A stretch of 64,000 bases of DNA, taken from positions 310,001 through 374,000 of the forward strand of contig JBCAQO010000013.1 in NCBI GenBank assembly GCA_039111635.1. Reading direction: 5' to 3'. The stretch is from Heterobasidion occidentale (taxonomy: Eukaryota; Basidiomycota; Agaricomycetes; Russulales; Bondarzewiaceae). Position numbers and translations under genes: made by a program. Below, piece after piece: positions 10,962 to 22,790 of the stretch. The notes below the pieces were generated by a model. That model saw only the letters and a list, made by a program, of their open reading frames with translations. It was not told the origin of the DNA and did no database searches. Numbering within the stretch: the first letter of the stretch is position 1; the number at the start of each line of letters is the position of its first letter.

Positions 10962-12725
10962 TCACCGACGGGATCCACATCTCGTGCCCGCCCGCGCCCG
11001 CGCCCGTGCCCGTGCCGACGGGCGCGGGGTTCGACAGCGTGCGCGTCGTGCTTTTCCCTCCGGCGGCGGTCGTCGGCGCGCGCGAGAGCGGCGACGTCGG
11101 GCTCGAGGTCGGGAACGCGTGGTGCTGCTGCTGCTGCTGTTGGTACTGCTGGGAAGGTGTGCCCGCGCGCTGCGCGTGCCCGAGCGTAAGCGAGTGCGAG
11201 AGGCTATGCGCGTGCGGTGCTGGTGCTGCTGGTGCTGGTGATAATGCGCCGCGGCGGGGGTTTGGGTGCGCGTCGGCGCGGTGGACGGGGCCCTCGCGAG
11301 GCCCGCGGCGGCGGTGGTGGTGCGGTGGAGAGGCGCGGCGGTCGCTGCGCGCGCGAGCGGCGCGTCGCCATTGCGGAAGTGGGGGCGCGGGCTACGGGAG
11401 CGGGCACCGTCGAGGGCGCGCGTGCGATCTGGTGCGCTGCGTGCGTCGACATGCTGAGGCGCGTGAGCGAGGGGAGGAAGTGGGTCGCGTGGGTGTGGGA
11501 GTGCGCGTTGGTGGGGGAGGAGACGCGGGTGGAGGGCGGGATTGGGATTGGGCGCGGGAGAGGGGCGGGCGGAGGTGGGCGGAGGTTTTTGGGCGGGGGA
11601 GGGCGTGGCCGTCTGTGGCTTTTTGGGTGTGGACCTTCTGTGCGGGAAGAGGAAGAGGAAGGAAAGGGGAGGAGGGGGAGGAGTCAGTATGGCGGCGGGG
11701 ATGCGGGTGGGAGAGGGGGGGAGAGAGCGGGTGCGACCTGTCTGCGGGCGCGGAGCGAGCGAATGAGCGACGAGAGACAAAGGAAGGGGAGAGGGGGACG
11801 CACTTGAGGAGCTCGATCTCGAGCCTGCCCTTTTCGATCTGGAGCTCGTCGATGCGGTCCTTGAGGGCGTTTTCGGCGGCCTTGGAGGCCTTGGCGGCGT
11901 CCTGGAAGGCGGTGTGGTTCGCGAGGATGGCGCGGAGGAGGAGGGCGCTGAGGTAGAGCGAGGAGGACTGCGGTGTGGCAGTCGCAGTGGCATGGGATGC
12001 GGGAGCGGGAGCGGAGGAGGAAGAGGGGGATGAGAGCGCGTTCGGAGCGGCGCGGGGGAATCGGGAGGAGAGGACGGTGGAGGCGGTGGTGGCGGTGGTG
12101 GTGGTGGTATGTGGGTGTGGGTGTGGATCGGGGACAGGCGACTCACCGCGTCGGGGTTGCGCGCGTCGGCCGCGAGCCAGTCCGTGATCTCGCGGTGGAG
12201 GCTCGCGATCTCGTCGACGGAGCACTTGCGGGCTGCGAGCAGGGCGACCTTGCGCTCGAGGGCGGCGCGGGCTGCGTCGGGTGCGGCGGCGGGGTCGTGG
12301 GCGTGGGCGACGAGGGAGGCCTTGAGTGCGAGGTCGAAGGGGAAGTCGTCCTCGATGAGCGGGGCGCGGGGGCTGCGGGGGCTGCTGCGGCGTGGGGTGC
12401 TGGCGCCGCTGGGGAGGGCGGAGGGCGGGGACGAGGGCGGGGGCACGTCGATGCGGACGAGGCGGATGTCGGCGGCGGAGAAGGGGTCGCGGCAGAAGGG
12501 GCAGGCGGGTGTGCGGGTGCGGGCGGTCTTTTCGATGATGGTCGTGCAGCACGAGTGGCAGAGGACGTGCCCTGCGTCCGCGAGCGAACAAAAGAAACAA
12601 GATGAGTCAAGGGCGGAAGGTGGGTGACTGACTGACTGACCGCAGGTGATGGAGTGGGGGAGGTTGCGGGGGCCGTACTCGACGGCGCAGACGTCGCAGA
12701 GGGAACCTGGCTCGAGTGCGAGCAT
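10962..12725 (-). CDS. RING-finger protein, gene 1 (C3HC4 N-terminal RING, disordered tail)
   Basis: Four exons on the minus strand (12725-12641, 12571-12147, 11967-11804, 11637-10962) join in phase to about 449 aa. A RING begins at residue 10: CDVC, then ITCGHVLCHSC, then CPFC, a C3HC4 arrangement expected to bind two zinc ions and recruit an E2 enzyme. A helical segment follows (LERKVALLAARKCSVDEIAS, about 120-140), then a coiled coil in exon 3 (AKASKAAENALKDRIDELQI) and a long Pro/Arg/Ser/Ala-rich, probably disordered C-terminus. The same exon order and RING spacing recur in gene 2 at 25.5-28.3 kb. Third-position GC is extremely high, matching its surroundings. A role as E3 ubiquitin ligase is inferred from the RING; substrate unknown. 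The low-complexity C-terminal frame is the least certain part. Confidence 0.75.
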   Translation of the reverse strand: MLALEPGSLCDVCAVEYGPRNLPHSITCGQSVSHPPSALDSSCFFCSLADAGHVLCHSCCTTIIEKTARTRTPACPFCRDPFSAADIRLVRIDVPPPSSPPSALPSGASTPRRSSPRSPRAPLIEDDFPFDLALKASLVAHAHDPAAAPDAARAALERKVALLAARKCSVDEIASLHREITDWLAADARNPDAVSRLSPIHTHTHIPPPPPPPPPPPSSPPDSPAPLRTRSHPPLPPPLPLPHPMPLRLPHRSPPRSTSAPSSSAPSSRTTPPSRTPPRPPRPPKTPSRTASTSSRSKRAGSRSSSSSASPSPLPLSLVAHSLAPRPQTGRTRSLPPSPTRIPAAILTPPPPPLSFLFLFPHRRSTPKKPQTATPSPAQKPPPTSARPSPAPNPNPALHPRLLPHQRALPHPRDPLPPLAHAPQHVDARSAPDRTRALDGARSRSPRPHFRNGDAPLARAATAAPLHRTTTAAAGLARAPSTAPTRTQTPAAAHYHQHQQHQHRTRIASRTRLRSGTRSARAHLPSSTNSSSSSTTRSRPRARRRRSRARRRPPPEGKARRARCRTPRPSARARARARAGTRCGSRR

Positions 12726-15700
12726 GGCGGCGAACGGGGCAGAGGAGAGGAGAGGAGGAGGGGAGGAAAGCCGTCTAGCGTCGTCGCATTCAGAAGGGGC
12801 GAAAAAGTTTGCAGCGGAAGCGCCCCGCGGCCGTCTAAATACCTCCCATCCTCTCCCGTTCCCACACTCCCTTCCCCTTCCGCCCTCCCTCTCTTTCTCT
12901 TTGTCTTTGCCTTCGCTTTTCCTCGCACGACAGCCTGTCTCGCCACACTGCGCGCCATCGACCTGTGCCACGCCGTGCCCGCCGACGGCTGGCGAGGGCT
13001 GACCCCTGCGATGCGCTATTGTTGTGCGAATCTGCCTCCGCGTGCCTGGAGTGGGCGGCGGGGTTAGGGTCAGTCAGAATGATCACGGACGCATTTCCGG
13101 CGGCGGTGCTGCCGACCCACCGCGACGCCGCCCGCCGACGTAACCGCCTCGTCAAGCGCCGCCCCCCGTCCTGTGACCGCCCCGGCCCCATACATCACCT
13201 CGCCGTCCTCTCTCGACGCAGACCACGAGCACGACCCTCTCCGCCCCTATCGTTATTTCCGTCCCTCCCCTCCAGGCCTCGCATCATCATCATCGTGAAT
13301 CACCACCACGCCCCCGAATCCTCGATCCCCATCGCCGTCATCGCAGCCGCAGCCGCCCCCCTGTCATCGCAGCCGTGCCACTACGCCGCGCGTCGTGCGT
13401 GCGTGCCCTCTGCCCAGCTCCCCAGCTCCCCAGCCCAGACCCCCACTCCCTCCCCTTCTGTTTCCTTCCTCGCGTTTCGTCTCCTTCCTCCCGCTTTCGT
13501 GCGCTTGCGCGGCCCTGGCCTGGCCTGAAATTCCCAGCGCAGCTTCGCCACGGCTCCCACGGCCGTTCCCTGTCATCGCCATCGCATCGCCCCGCATACG
13601 CATACGCAAGTGCATGCGTGTCGACACTTTGAGTAGCCCCCTCGTCGCAGCTTCGCAGCCTTTGCGCTGCACAGGCGCACCGCCGACGCCGGCGACGCAC
13701 CCAAACGAAACCCGACGGACATTCGACCTCATCGTCGAATATCAAACACCACACGCCAAACGACAAACAAATCCGAAGCCCCAACCCACCCGAAACCGAT
13801 GCCGAACCCAAATCCAGATCAGGGCGAGGATCGAAGCGCGGATCAAGCTCAAGTCTGCCTTGGAGATCAGTAAGGTAGGGTAGGGTGCAGCGGGGAAGGC
13901 AGGCAGGCAGGCAGGCGGTGCGCGATCGTTCTCAGCTTCGCCTGTGCGTTTCTCCACGTCGTACAACTGCGTGCGTGCGTAGTTGGATAGGAGCCCGCGC
14001 GAGGCAGCGTGCGCAGCAGCCCCTTCCGTGTTCCTTTCCCCGTCTTTGGTTTTTCGTTCCCCGTCTTTCGTTCCCCGTCTCCCGTCTTTGGTCTTCGATC
14101 CTTGGTTTCGATCTTCCGTTTTGGTCTTCCACGCTCAGCCCTCGTCTCCCGCCTCCATTTCTGGCGCTCGGTACTCAGTCAGTATCATACCCGGCGCTCT
14201 GCGCACAGCGCACAATCCGCGCTCTGCCGTCTGTCGTTGACTGTCTGCCATCTGCCGTCTACCGTCTACCGTCTACTGTCTACTCTCCTACTCGACGCTC
14301 TGCGCTCTCCCTGCGCTGCTCCGACGACCCAGCCGCGCTATATCTTCACACGCTCTGTAAGGTGTACCGCCCCCTTATATCATCTTCGCACGCTCTTGCC
14401 TGGGTCTGGTATTGTCGTGTCTGGTGTCTGTAGGTCGGATATCCTCAGGCTTGTTATTTCCGCGCTCGGCGTTCTCGCGCGCGGCAGGCATTCTTGCGCG
14501 CGGTAACCATTCTGGGTACTCGGTGATATCTCGCCTTTGGCATCTTCGCACTCACTGCGCGGTGTGGCCGCGCTTGTGGGTGCCGTGCGGCGTGCACAGG
14601 TGGGGGCGCATGATACGCGTGCTCCTGTGCGGCGGGCGGGCGCGGCGGTCTGGCGACGTGGCGGTCGGCGGACGCGCGCTGCGCCCGCGCTCGCCGCACC
14701 CACACCCTGGTTCGCCACGTCGCTCGGCCACTCACTTGGTCGCTCTCACGTTCGGTCGCTCATTTGCTCGCTCATTCGCTCGCGGGCTGGATGGTTCGCT
14801 GGCTCCGCGCTCGCGCTTTTGCACCCGCTCTTGCCCCTTGTTTGCGTCGTGGCGCGCGGCGGGTGCTGGTTATTGTCGCCTCGCGCGGCGTCGCGTACCC
14901 GAATGCTCCGGCGGGTCTGGCTGCTCTAACAGGTCCAGCTGCCTCCCACGGGCTTGACAAGGCTGGCAGCGCCAAGCAGTGCGCCGGGACGAGGCGGCGC
15001 TTGCTTCGCGGGCGCGCGTTGGGGCTCGCGTCGTTCCTCAGGCGACGGTGCTTCAGCTCCTCGTTGGAAAGCGCGCACACAGCTCGCCATCTTTCGTTTC
15101 TTTTCTTTCGGTGGGCCGGAACGCTCGCCACGAGCCCGTTTTGCGTTTCGTGCCGAGGGAGGGATCGCACGCATACACGCATCGGCGCGCGCGCGCGTTT
15201 TTCCTTTCCTTTGCATCGTCGCTGCTTTGAAGCTGTTTCCATCCTCCAGCGTCACCGCGCCGCCGTCACCACTCTGCTCGTCCGTCGTCCTCTCGCGCGC
15301 TCGCGTCTCCGGACGCCACCGTCCGCGCGCCATCGCGCACTTATCGCGGCCTCATCGATGATACGATCTGCAGCCCATCGGCGCGGAAATTCGGCCCCGC
15401 GCGCGGGACACGTTGCGCGCCTCGTTTTGCTGCACACAAACGAACGAGTGCATTGTGCAAAGTGGCGAGCGCGCCGTGGCGCTACTCGTCTGCGCACCGC
15501 TTTCGTTCAAAATAATTTCGTGGGCCTGCACACGCAGGTTTCGTGGTTGGATCCTGCTGCGCCGTCTCTTCCGACGGTCGCCGGAGTCGTGGCCCGGGCG
15601 TGCGCGCGAGCGTCCTGCGTCCTGCGTTTCTCACTTATCTGGGAGGACGCGGGGACTGCAGGGTCGCGAACGCGTTGCGAACACGAGGCGGAGTGGCGCT

Positions 15701-18700
15701 AGGGACGGATTGCCGTAATTGCTGCTACTGCTACTGCTATCGCGAGCGTGAGCGGGTTTGTGGGACGCGTCGTGCGGCTCCCGCGGCTCCGGGGGCGCGG
15801 CGCGGGGGCTGTGCGTGGGAGGGAATTGGGGAAGCGAGGAGGGGTGGGCGAGGAGGAGGTGCGTCGGGCCGTCGTTTCTCGCTGCGCTGGTTTTTTCGCT
15901 CTCTTTCTGTTCGTTCGGCCTCGGTCGAGAGACCGCAGCTCGCGTGCCTGTGGCCAACCGCGTTGGATTGCAGACGACGGTCGTGCGAGGGCTGTGGGTA
16001 GGTGGCTCCATGCCCACGCGAAGCACGGCTCGCGGGCGCTGTCGTGCCCAATCCTGACGCCGCGCTTAGGCTGCGTCCTAGCCGGCGAGCTGCGCTCCGC
16101 CGGGCAGCAGCTTGTACCTCATCTCTGCGCCCGCCTTCGCCTCTTCTCTTCTCTCTCCTCCCTTCGTCTTCGTTCCCACTCTCGTCCTCCTTCCAGTATT
16201 CGACTGCCCGACCGGCGCGCGTCTGGGCAACCTACGCACGCACACGCGCGTGCGTGCGTGCGTGCGTACGTACGTGTGCGCGTATGTGTGAGTAAAGCAA
16301 TCGTGACGCCCCCGCGAGCCGTCAAGCGTGGCATACCGCACTTACGTCTTCGAAGCGCACATACTGTACGATACGCACACATACGTGCTTCTCTGGAGCC
16401 CTGCATACGCCCACACTCGCTCGTGCGCGTGCCGCGCGCCCGTGAGGCAAACCCTGTCCTGCTCGGGTCGTGCGCGAAGGGATGCGGACGCGCCGGGGCC
16501 CAATTGGGCCTGGGTCCGGGGCGGGATACGTGCCGCGTACGTGGAGGATGAACTCTGTGCGACAGGCCCGAGCGGGGGCCCGTTCAGGGCTTGCTTCGGG
16601 GGCGCCCGATCCGCGGGACGACGGCAGCGGGGGCTTCGACGGGCGCGGTGCGGGACGGCGCCGAGCTCTGCGGTTCTGTGTCCACCGTTCGCGGTGTCTG
16701 ACGCTGGACCTCCCCGCTCGACATGCTCATCGACTGCGCGATATCGATCGTTCAGCATCTCGACAGAATGCTCCCGCTTCTGCGAACGCGATCGGCGACC
16801 GACCGTGGTGTTCATCTCCGGGCTTGGCGTTCATTTGGGAGCGCGTGCGGTGCTTCCCCGCACGTTTGCCTCGCTTTGCGGTGATGAATGAGTGACTCTC
16901 CGAAGGCGGGGGCGCGTGTCTGGGGGTGTCTGGAGCTCGGGCCTGGGGAGGGCTTCTTTTTTGCGGGGTCGGAAGCGTGCGCGCCGACGAGATGATCGCG
17001 CATCGCGGGGATGCGATGGCGGGTGTGTACGTCTCTTGTGCTCCTCCCTCGCCGTCATCGCCGTCCTCGAAGCGAGTCTTCCAACGCAATCGTTTGCCAT
17101 GTCATCACACTGTCTGCACGATCTACTGAAGCATGATACAGGATCCATTGCAGAGATATGTGGAAGAGCCGGATTTTTGCGGTTGAGACGAAGGAAGCGG
17201 TGCGCGGGATGGTCTTGAGACGGTGCCGTCAGCGCTGCCGTCATATTTCTCGCACGCGCCTCTCGTGCGGTCAAAACGGAGGGATCCAGTTGCAGCCTGA
17301 AGGTGGACAGGGCGGAGGACGGTACTCACACGAGAGATAAGGCCTATGGTTCGTACACGTGTGTTTGGCGTGGCCACGCTGAACGTTGGACGCGGATCCT
17401 GGACTTTGAAGGCCTGAGGACGGGTTCCAACTGGGACTCGGCGCTCCATTCTGCGAGAACGCGCAGACGCCGTGCACCAGCGAACGCGCCTGATTCTGCT
17501 TCGAGCATCCAGCGTGCCCGTTCCGTCGCCGTTCCACTCTCGTAACGCGGCGCGGCGACTTGGGATCTGGCCGCCCGGTGTCTTTGCGTCTGCGTTCCGT
17601 CTCGAACTGGTTTTGGCTTTCGGGTTTGGCCAGGGCGCGCTTGGCGGTGTGCTATTAAGTCTCTATACGCGTCTGTGGACATCGGCGCACGAGCTTCGGC
17701 GACATCATGCATTGACAGTCATACCGTGCTCGGGGACTCGCTCCTGCCTGCTTCTGCTTATCTTTCGCTCGCGCACTCCTGCAGGCGCGCGCTCGGAAGG
17801 ATTCGTACGTACCTTCGCATGTATCTCCGTCCTCCGCGCCCCCTTCTTTTGCTCCTTTCTTGCTTGTGTTTGTCTCTGGCCCTGGCTCTGGTGCTATCTA
17901 CCCTGCATGCGAGCTCCACGACGCACTCCTCATAGGTGGACCTCCTCGCTTAATTAGAGTTGGCCCGCACGAGATGCGATGCGATGCGATGCCGTACTTT
18001 GACGGGTTAGTTAGAGCGATCTGCTTGGCCCTGTTTAGAATCGTCTTTAGCTCGCGTAGGTGCTGACTTCGGCTTCTCGATCTGGCTTGCATTCGTCAGG
18101 ACGGAACTTTGAACTTTCTTTCCGAGACCGCGCGCAATTGCGTACATGCACCCACGCACGCCTCGGAATGGCGTGTATGCGCCGTCGCGTTGCGCCACAT
18201 CTGCATCTCTAGGACAAAGTGGCAAGGGCCGATCTCATCCGAGACGCCGGCATTCTGCGCGTCCATCAGGCTGTGCCGTCGCGAACGTCGTGGCAGTGTC
18301 CCTGCCTTGTGGATCTCGCGCGGCGCCCCCAGCTCGTGCTGCGCTGGACGACCCGGAGATGCAGTTCTGAGCGGGCACCGCGCCCGTGCTCCCGACTTTC
18401 GAAGTTTCGCGGCGACCGAGAGGCTCCGAGGAATCCTCGCGCGAGGAAAGCGCTTCGCCGTCGGCGATCGGTCCCGAGCTGGATGCTGGGCGAGGCACAC
18501 CCGTATGCGGTGCAGGCTAGTTGCAGGCTGTGAGGCGCGAGCGTCGACACGCCACGCCCCCTTCGCGCGGCACGGGGCGGGGTCCCGGAAATATGACAGG
18601 CTCGCTCCGTCCAATGGCAGCTGTGCGGCGTATCAATCCCTTAAACTCTGTCGTGGCTTCGGATGTTCCGAGACTGCTTGTCATTCCTGCGAGGCCTGGA

Positions 18701-19012
18701 CCTGGACGTTTGGATGTTTGACGCATGCAGGAGGGAAAGGCTACGCGTGTTCGGAGGGATGTTTGTGCTCCAATGAATACAGATATGGAAGTAAGGTGTT
18801 TTGCAGTCTGTACAGGATGGTCATAGGCATTCACACGGGCGATGAACGGCAGTACGTAGGAGGCAAGACGAGCCTATCAAACAGGGAGATTTAACATGAT
18901 AACAATCGGACTGAAGTACATCCGGCACAGGACAGGGATACACATATTCGCAAGAAATACAGCTCATCTCGTTCACCAGCTCACAGAAGGTCTTACTGTG
19001 AGACCAAGCAGC
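12726..19012. other. GC-rich region without a supported gene
   Basis: More than 6 kb upstream of RING gene 1. It continues the low-complexity character: pyrimidine-rich tracts (12.85-12.92, 13.4-13.5, 14.0-14.3 kb, including repeated CCCGTCTTTCGTT-like words), GCGTGCGTGCGTGCGTACGTAC near 16250, and GC-skewed open frames on both strands. Part may be long promoter or 5' leader sequence. I find no domain, splice-consistent gene, tRNA or rRNA. Confidence 0.5.
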
Positions 19013-20095
19013 TTAGCGTCCATGGGCCTGGACCTGTTTACGCAGGGCGTCGTACATTTTCATCAATTCGAACGTCGTGAAGCCGTGCCCTTTGAGCTCA
19101 TTGCCTAACATGTCTAGCGACTCTCGGGACATGCGTCCCAGGTCATCTAGATCATCCGCCGTACGGACACCTTGCGCGATCAAAGCGAGTGCATGAGATT
19201 CTCCCAATCTGAGTCCAACGAGGAAATTCCAGACCGCTTGATGTGGTACCACCTCTGTACGTATGCCGCTCATTTCAGAAGGCATGAAATTCTCCTTGAA
19301 AGGGCCCGTAAGCTGGGGAAGAGAAAGTATGACGGCGTGAGTTTCGTTATGTGTTGGACATCAAATAACAAGTCGAGCATAAAGTTTAAAAAGACGTACA
19401 GACTGCCCAGATGACGAAGACAGCCTTGGCCTCGAGGAACGAGGTTGAATTGACACGAAGTCAAACTCGAGGCGACGTTTTCTCCCTTCCTTAGCTTCAT
19501 TGTCATCCGTTGAGCTGGCAGGTGCCGATGATCGCAGGGTCAAAGATCGTTCTCTGAAGCTTGTCTGTGACGGAGTTTCTTCTATTTTTGGGATTATATC
19601 TTCTGCTAGTCATAAGCGTCAATAGCCAGAGAGAGAGAGTATACAATTCGAATCTCAAGCGTACTCGATGAGCCCGAAGCCTTGCATGCTGCCCTATTAA
19701 AAGGCTGTCTTGAAACATTGGTCCCATATGTATAAGCTACTCATAGATTGGGAGTGAGTGGACATCCGACGAGTAAGAGTGGTAGATATACTAGGGACTT
19801 CAGTGTCATTTGTGAGGTTGATGAAGTTACTCCAAGGTACCGAGAGGACATGATCATCCTCCCAGCGTGAATCACCCATGCTTGCTTTATTCAAGACACG
19901 CTTGATTGTCTGAAACGATGTACTATGGAAAGCAGCAAGTTCTTTTACAGGAACCCCACGGTTTGCAGACTCCCGAATCAGGGCACGTTGCCACGGGCTT
20001 AGAGTTTTCCCAGAGCTTTAAAGTGGATCAGGGAGCTGTGATGCGAGTGAAGCATCCCATAGCCTCACTTACCATCGGCGATAATCGTGTCCCAT
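19013..20095 (-). CDS. Uncharacterised HTH protein (intact copy of a duplicated gene)
   Basis: Phase-consistent exons run from ATG at 20095 to a stop at 19013, giving roughly 245 aa. A short first exon joins an exon with a helix-turn-helix (LSPWQRALIRESANRG, then ELAAFHSTSFQTIKRVLN). A linker rich in S/T/E/R follows (ETPSQTSFRERSLTLRSSAP), then a conserved-looking C-terminal helical block (LRLGESHALALIAQGV, DDLGRMSRESLDMLGNEL, TTFELMKMYDALRK) that could be a SAM-like fold. The exon 2 to 3 join (about 19787 to 19608) is the least certain. It is divergent from the TPI pseudogene, with 413 bp between starts, and its paralogous copy at 23.5-23.8 kb is broken. I first considered a Tc1-type transposase HTH but there is no DDE domain. 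Transcriptional regulator is only a guess. Confidence 0.55.
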
Positions 20096-21115
20096 GTTCG
20101 GGGGGACTCTGTTTTATAGCAAGAGTGCTGTCGACGATGCTGCTTGACGGCGACTTCAAGACATGCCCAGGGAGAACGCATTGCAACTCCGATCTACTCC
20201 GACACCTCCATCTAATCTAATCTCGCCGAGCCCTTCAGCTCATGACAGTTGGTTGTGCAGCTCAACGTTATCCCCTTAGCAGTCGCCTTCATGCCATCCG
20301 GAGATGGTTCATCCATAGTCTCCAGATGCTGACCTAAACAGAAGACAATCGTTCTGTTCCAAGTTCATCTCCCACTGTCCTTCCTAATGAATCAAATTCG
20401 TATTAACACCCGTTCGAGGACAGTCAGAGCAGGCCTTGCCATCAATCATTTTCTCTCCTCGCCGCCGCCTCTTTCTCCTGTTCCTCACCTCATCATACGT
20501 CGTCCATCATGTCGCACCAATTTTTGTTGGAGGTAACTAAAAATTTGACCAGATCATACACAAGCAAAAGTGGGCCCTGATCAAGACTCAATCGTGCTAC
20601 GCTCGACCCTTAGACTGCCACCTCCATCGGTTTTCAATCAATCGCGAAGGCCGTGATTCCTGAGGTTGTCATCGCGCCCCCGGCATTGTACTTGATCCCG
20701 CCGTTGAAGAATTGAGGAGGGACATCAGGGTTTTGGCGCAGAGCTGCTACACCAAGACCGCGAATGCGTTCACTGGCAAAATAAGGTGCGTCTCAGAGCT
20801 CCACATCGAGACACGAAGGACACGGATGTCATCGAAAAATCATCCTGCTATCATAGCCCCGTCCAATTCGTCGATTCTGGGATCCCCTACGTCTTCCTCG
20901 GTCCGTCCTGGCTCACTCACTCATACATCTAATTCAATCAGGCTGACGACCTGAACAGGCCACTCCAAGCGCCGCAGTATCTTTGGTAAGACCTCCGCCT
21001 TCATCGCGACCAAGATGCGCGTGGCGCTCGATGCTGGGCTCAGCGTGATACCGTGCGTTGGTGAGACGCTCAAGGAGCGCGAGGGCGGCAGAACCCAGCG
21101 GGTCGTCAAGCTGCA
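19856..21115. repeat. Segmental duplication, copy 1 (HTH gene 5' part + TPI 5' part)
   Basis: This block is homologous, in the same orientation, to 23552-24690. Shared landmarks are the HTH exon, the first exon and donor of the HTH gene, a near-identical intergenic stretch ending CCATCTAATCTAATCTCGCCGAG, and the first four exons of TPI. Divergence and small indels are visible by eye throughout. Confidence 0.85.
20509..21115 (+). pseudogene. Truncated triosephosphate isomerase pseudogene
   Basis: This aligns with exons 1-4 of the intact TPI at 24010-25106. The start ATG is present but the first exon is frame-disrupted: the GGNFKMNP motif is lost, and stop codons follow a few codons later. The block equivalent to LIKTLNGATLDP has an in-frame TAG. 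The segments matching EVVIAPPALYLIP, GAFTGEI, the SIFGETSA block and [15 protein letters not shown] are still readable in scattered frames. Similarity stops near 21112, within the region after GETLKEREGG, so the last third of the enzyme, including the YGGSV phosphate loop, is missing. The catalytic Glu region ([11 protein letters not shown] in the intact copy) is absent. It cannot encode an active enzyme. Confidence 0.88.
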
Positions 21116-22035
21116 AGCCTACAGTGGGTACATTAATCTGACGACAGCTCTCGAGCTCAGTCACTCGCTCATTCTTATATCTGGAGCCTCAGACACTGGT
21201 CGTACTGACAAACGGATAGGAGACAACTCAAATGGGATTCTCCGTGTACTCGTACATTCATTGTCTCTTCCACGTACAGCTTGCTGACCCACATATAATC
21301 ATATTCCAATCCCATCGCCGATGACTAGTTTCGGGAAATATGAACCAATCGATTCACTGGCAGGCCGCTCAGAATTTATCAAACCTGAAGTGCGGAGCCC
21401 GCCGCTCGCCTGGGGTCCTTTCATTCCAATTGGTACCATCTGGTTCTGCGTCACTTCCCTCCTTGCATCCTTGCCTTCACCATGGCGCTTTCGCAGCCTC
21501 GCAGTCCCGGCCTCCGATCACATCCATCTCTATATGTCGTCCTAGCCTTCTTTACATCAGGAGGACAACGAGGACTGTGCATCTCTTCTATGGGCGTCTG
21601 AGGTGATTCTGATAGCTTATGAGAGTGATTTGTGCCAGGTCTTTTGAGCAGAACAAAGAAGCAGCTGCGGATAGTATTTACGGATACGACAATTCTTTTT
21701 CTCTATGAGTCTAACCATATCAGCGACCACTCAGCATGATCATGGTCGACGCATTGTTCCACTAGAACTTTTCACATCCCTCTCCCGGGAGTGGGGCTGA
21801 GCAGGAATTCATGTTTGAGGCAACCCCAAGGTCTATATAGAGGCATACTGCAAGTACTCTGCGCCTCCATCCGCCTCCCTTTCTACTGGTTCAACCGCAA
21901 GACAGCAGCATAAGCGTAGCCATGAGCGTAGCTATCTCTTATCCCTGGATCATCGTCGATCACAAAGAGCAGGTTGACAAGGACGTGCGTATGGACGTAT
22001 AGATTCGATGACCCCATCTGAAGGTCCTGCAGTGC
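21116..22035. other. Intergenic, no supported gene
   Basis: About 0.9 kb between the TPI pseudogene and the RRM gene. Short open frames only. The end of this stretch might hold an eroded 5' exon of the RRM gene, but I cannot define one. Confidence 0.4.
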
Positions 22036-22790
22036 ATGCAAATTTTCGAAAAGACGACGGATACTCGTGGCATGCATAACGGCTACGGCTTCATGCGCTT
22101 CGACGTCGCTCAAACGGCAGAACTCTTGCATCGACTGGTCCACACCGTAGTCCCATTTGACTCAGCCAAAATTCCCAAATCCCATCGCGCAGGCGCCAAG
22201 GTAGCGCGGCGCCTTGTACATGCGGAACAAGATCGCCAGGTCCTCAAGGACGCGACGAAATCCGAGTTCACGACCGTCTTCGTCGGAGACCTCGATATTG
22301 ACGTGACCAGAGATGAGTTGAGGACGCGTTTTGGACAATACGGCAAGATCACGTCTCTCAGCATCCCACGAGACCCCGAGAGCGGAAGCGGCAAAGGCTT
22401 CGGATTCGTGACATTCCTCGAGCATGTAGACGCTCTCGAGGCGGTCAAGGGCGCGAATGGAACAATGCTGAAGGGTCAGTTGCTGAAAGTGTCTCCTTCG
22501 CAGAAGAAAGAGGACCATCAGACGTCCTTGGCAGTGGGATATAAACAGGCTAGAGAGGATATCCGCAAGAAAGAAACGAAGCAGGCGAAAGTGAGTGAAC
22601 ATCGTCTGTGCCTGACGGTCTATTACTCATAGGACACAGGACAAGATGGGTCCGAAACTCTTCAAAGAGAAGGTATGGCCAGCCTTTTTCTGCAGATCGA
22701 GTTCCCTATTTAGATGCACTGTAGACACAAGGAAGGTCGCTTCGGAAGGGAAAGTCTAAGCGTTTCTTTGTTGATTACTCAGTAGTTTAG
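22036..22790 (+). CDS. RRM-domain RNA-binding protein (N-terminal RRM incomplete)
   Basis: Exons 22036-22590, 22640-22672 and 22725-22790 join in phase to about 217 aa. A complete RRM lies at about residues 78-155, with RNP2-like TVFVGDLDID and RNP1-like GKGFGFVTF. It is followed by a Lys/Glu-rich tail (YKQAREDIRKKETKQAK). The first 40 residues contain GYGFMRFD, which looks like the RNP1 strand of an earlier RRM whose 5' half is missing. Either an upstream exon was not recognised or the gene is 5'-truncated. It lies between the two copies of the HTH/TPI duplication. RNA binding is a safe inference from the RNP motifs; a specific role is not assignable. Confidence 0.6.

Noticed and set aside
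10183..11241. Long plus-strand open frame of 352 codons
   Set aside because: Arg/Ala/Pro-rich translation in a GC-saturated region, largely antisense to RING gene 1; no domain and many equally long frames on both strands.
13885..15702. Several open frames of 150-310 codons in the GC-rich region
   Set aside because: No recognisable motif, no splice-consistent continuation; explained by rare stop codons at high GC.
19856..20020. Tc1/mariner transposase HTH relic
   Set aside because: The HTH exon splices in phase to a host-like protein with no DDE domain, and no terminal inverted repeats were seen; a cellular gene fits better.
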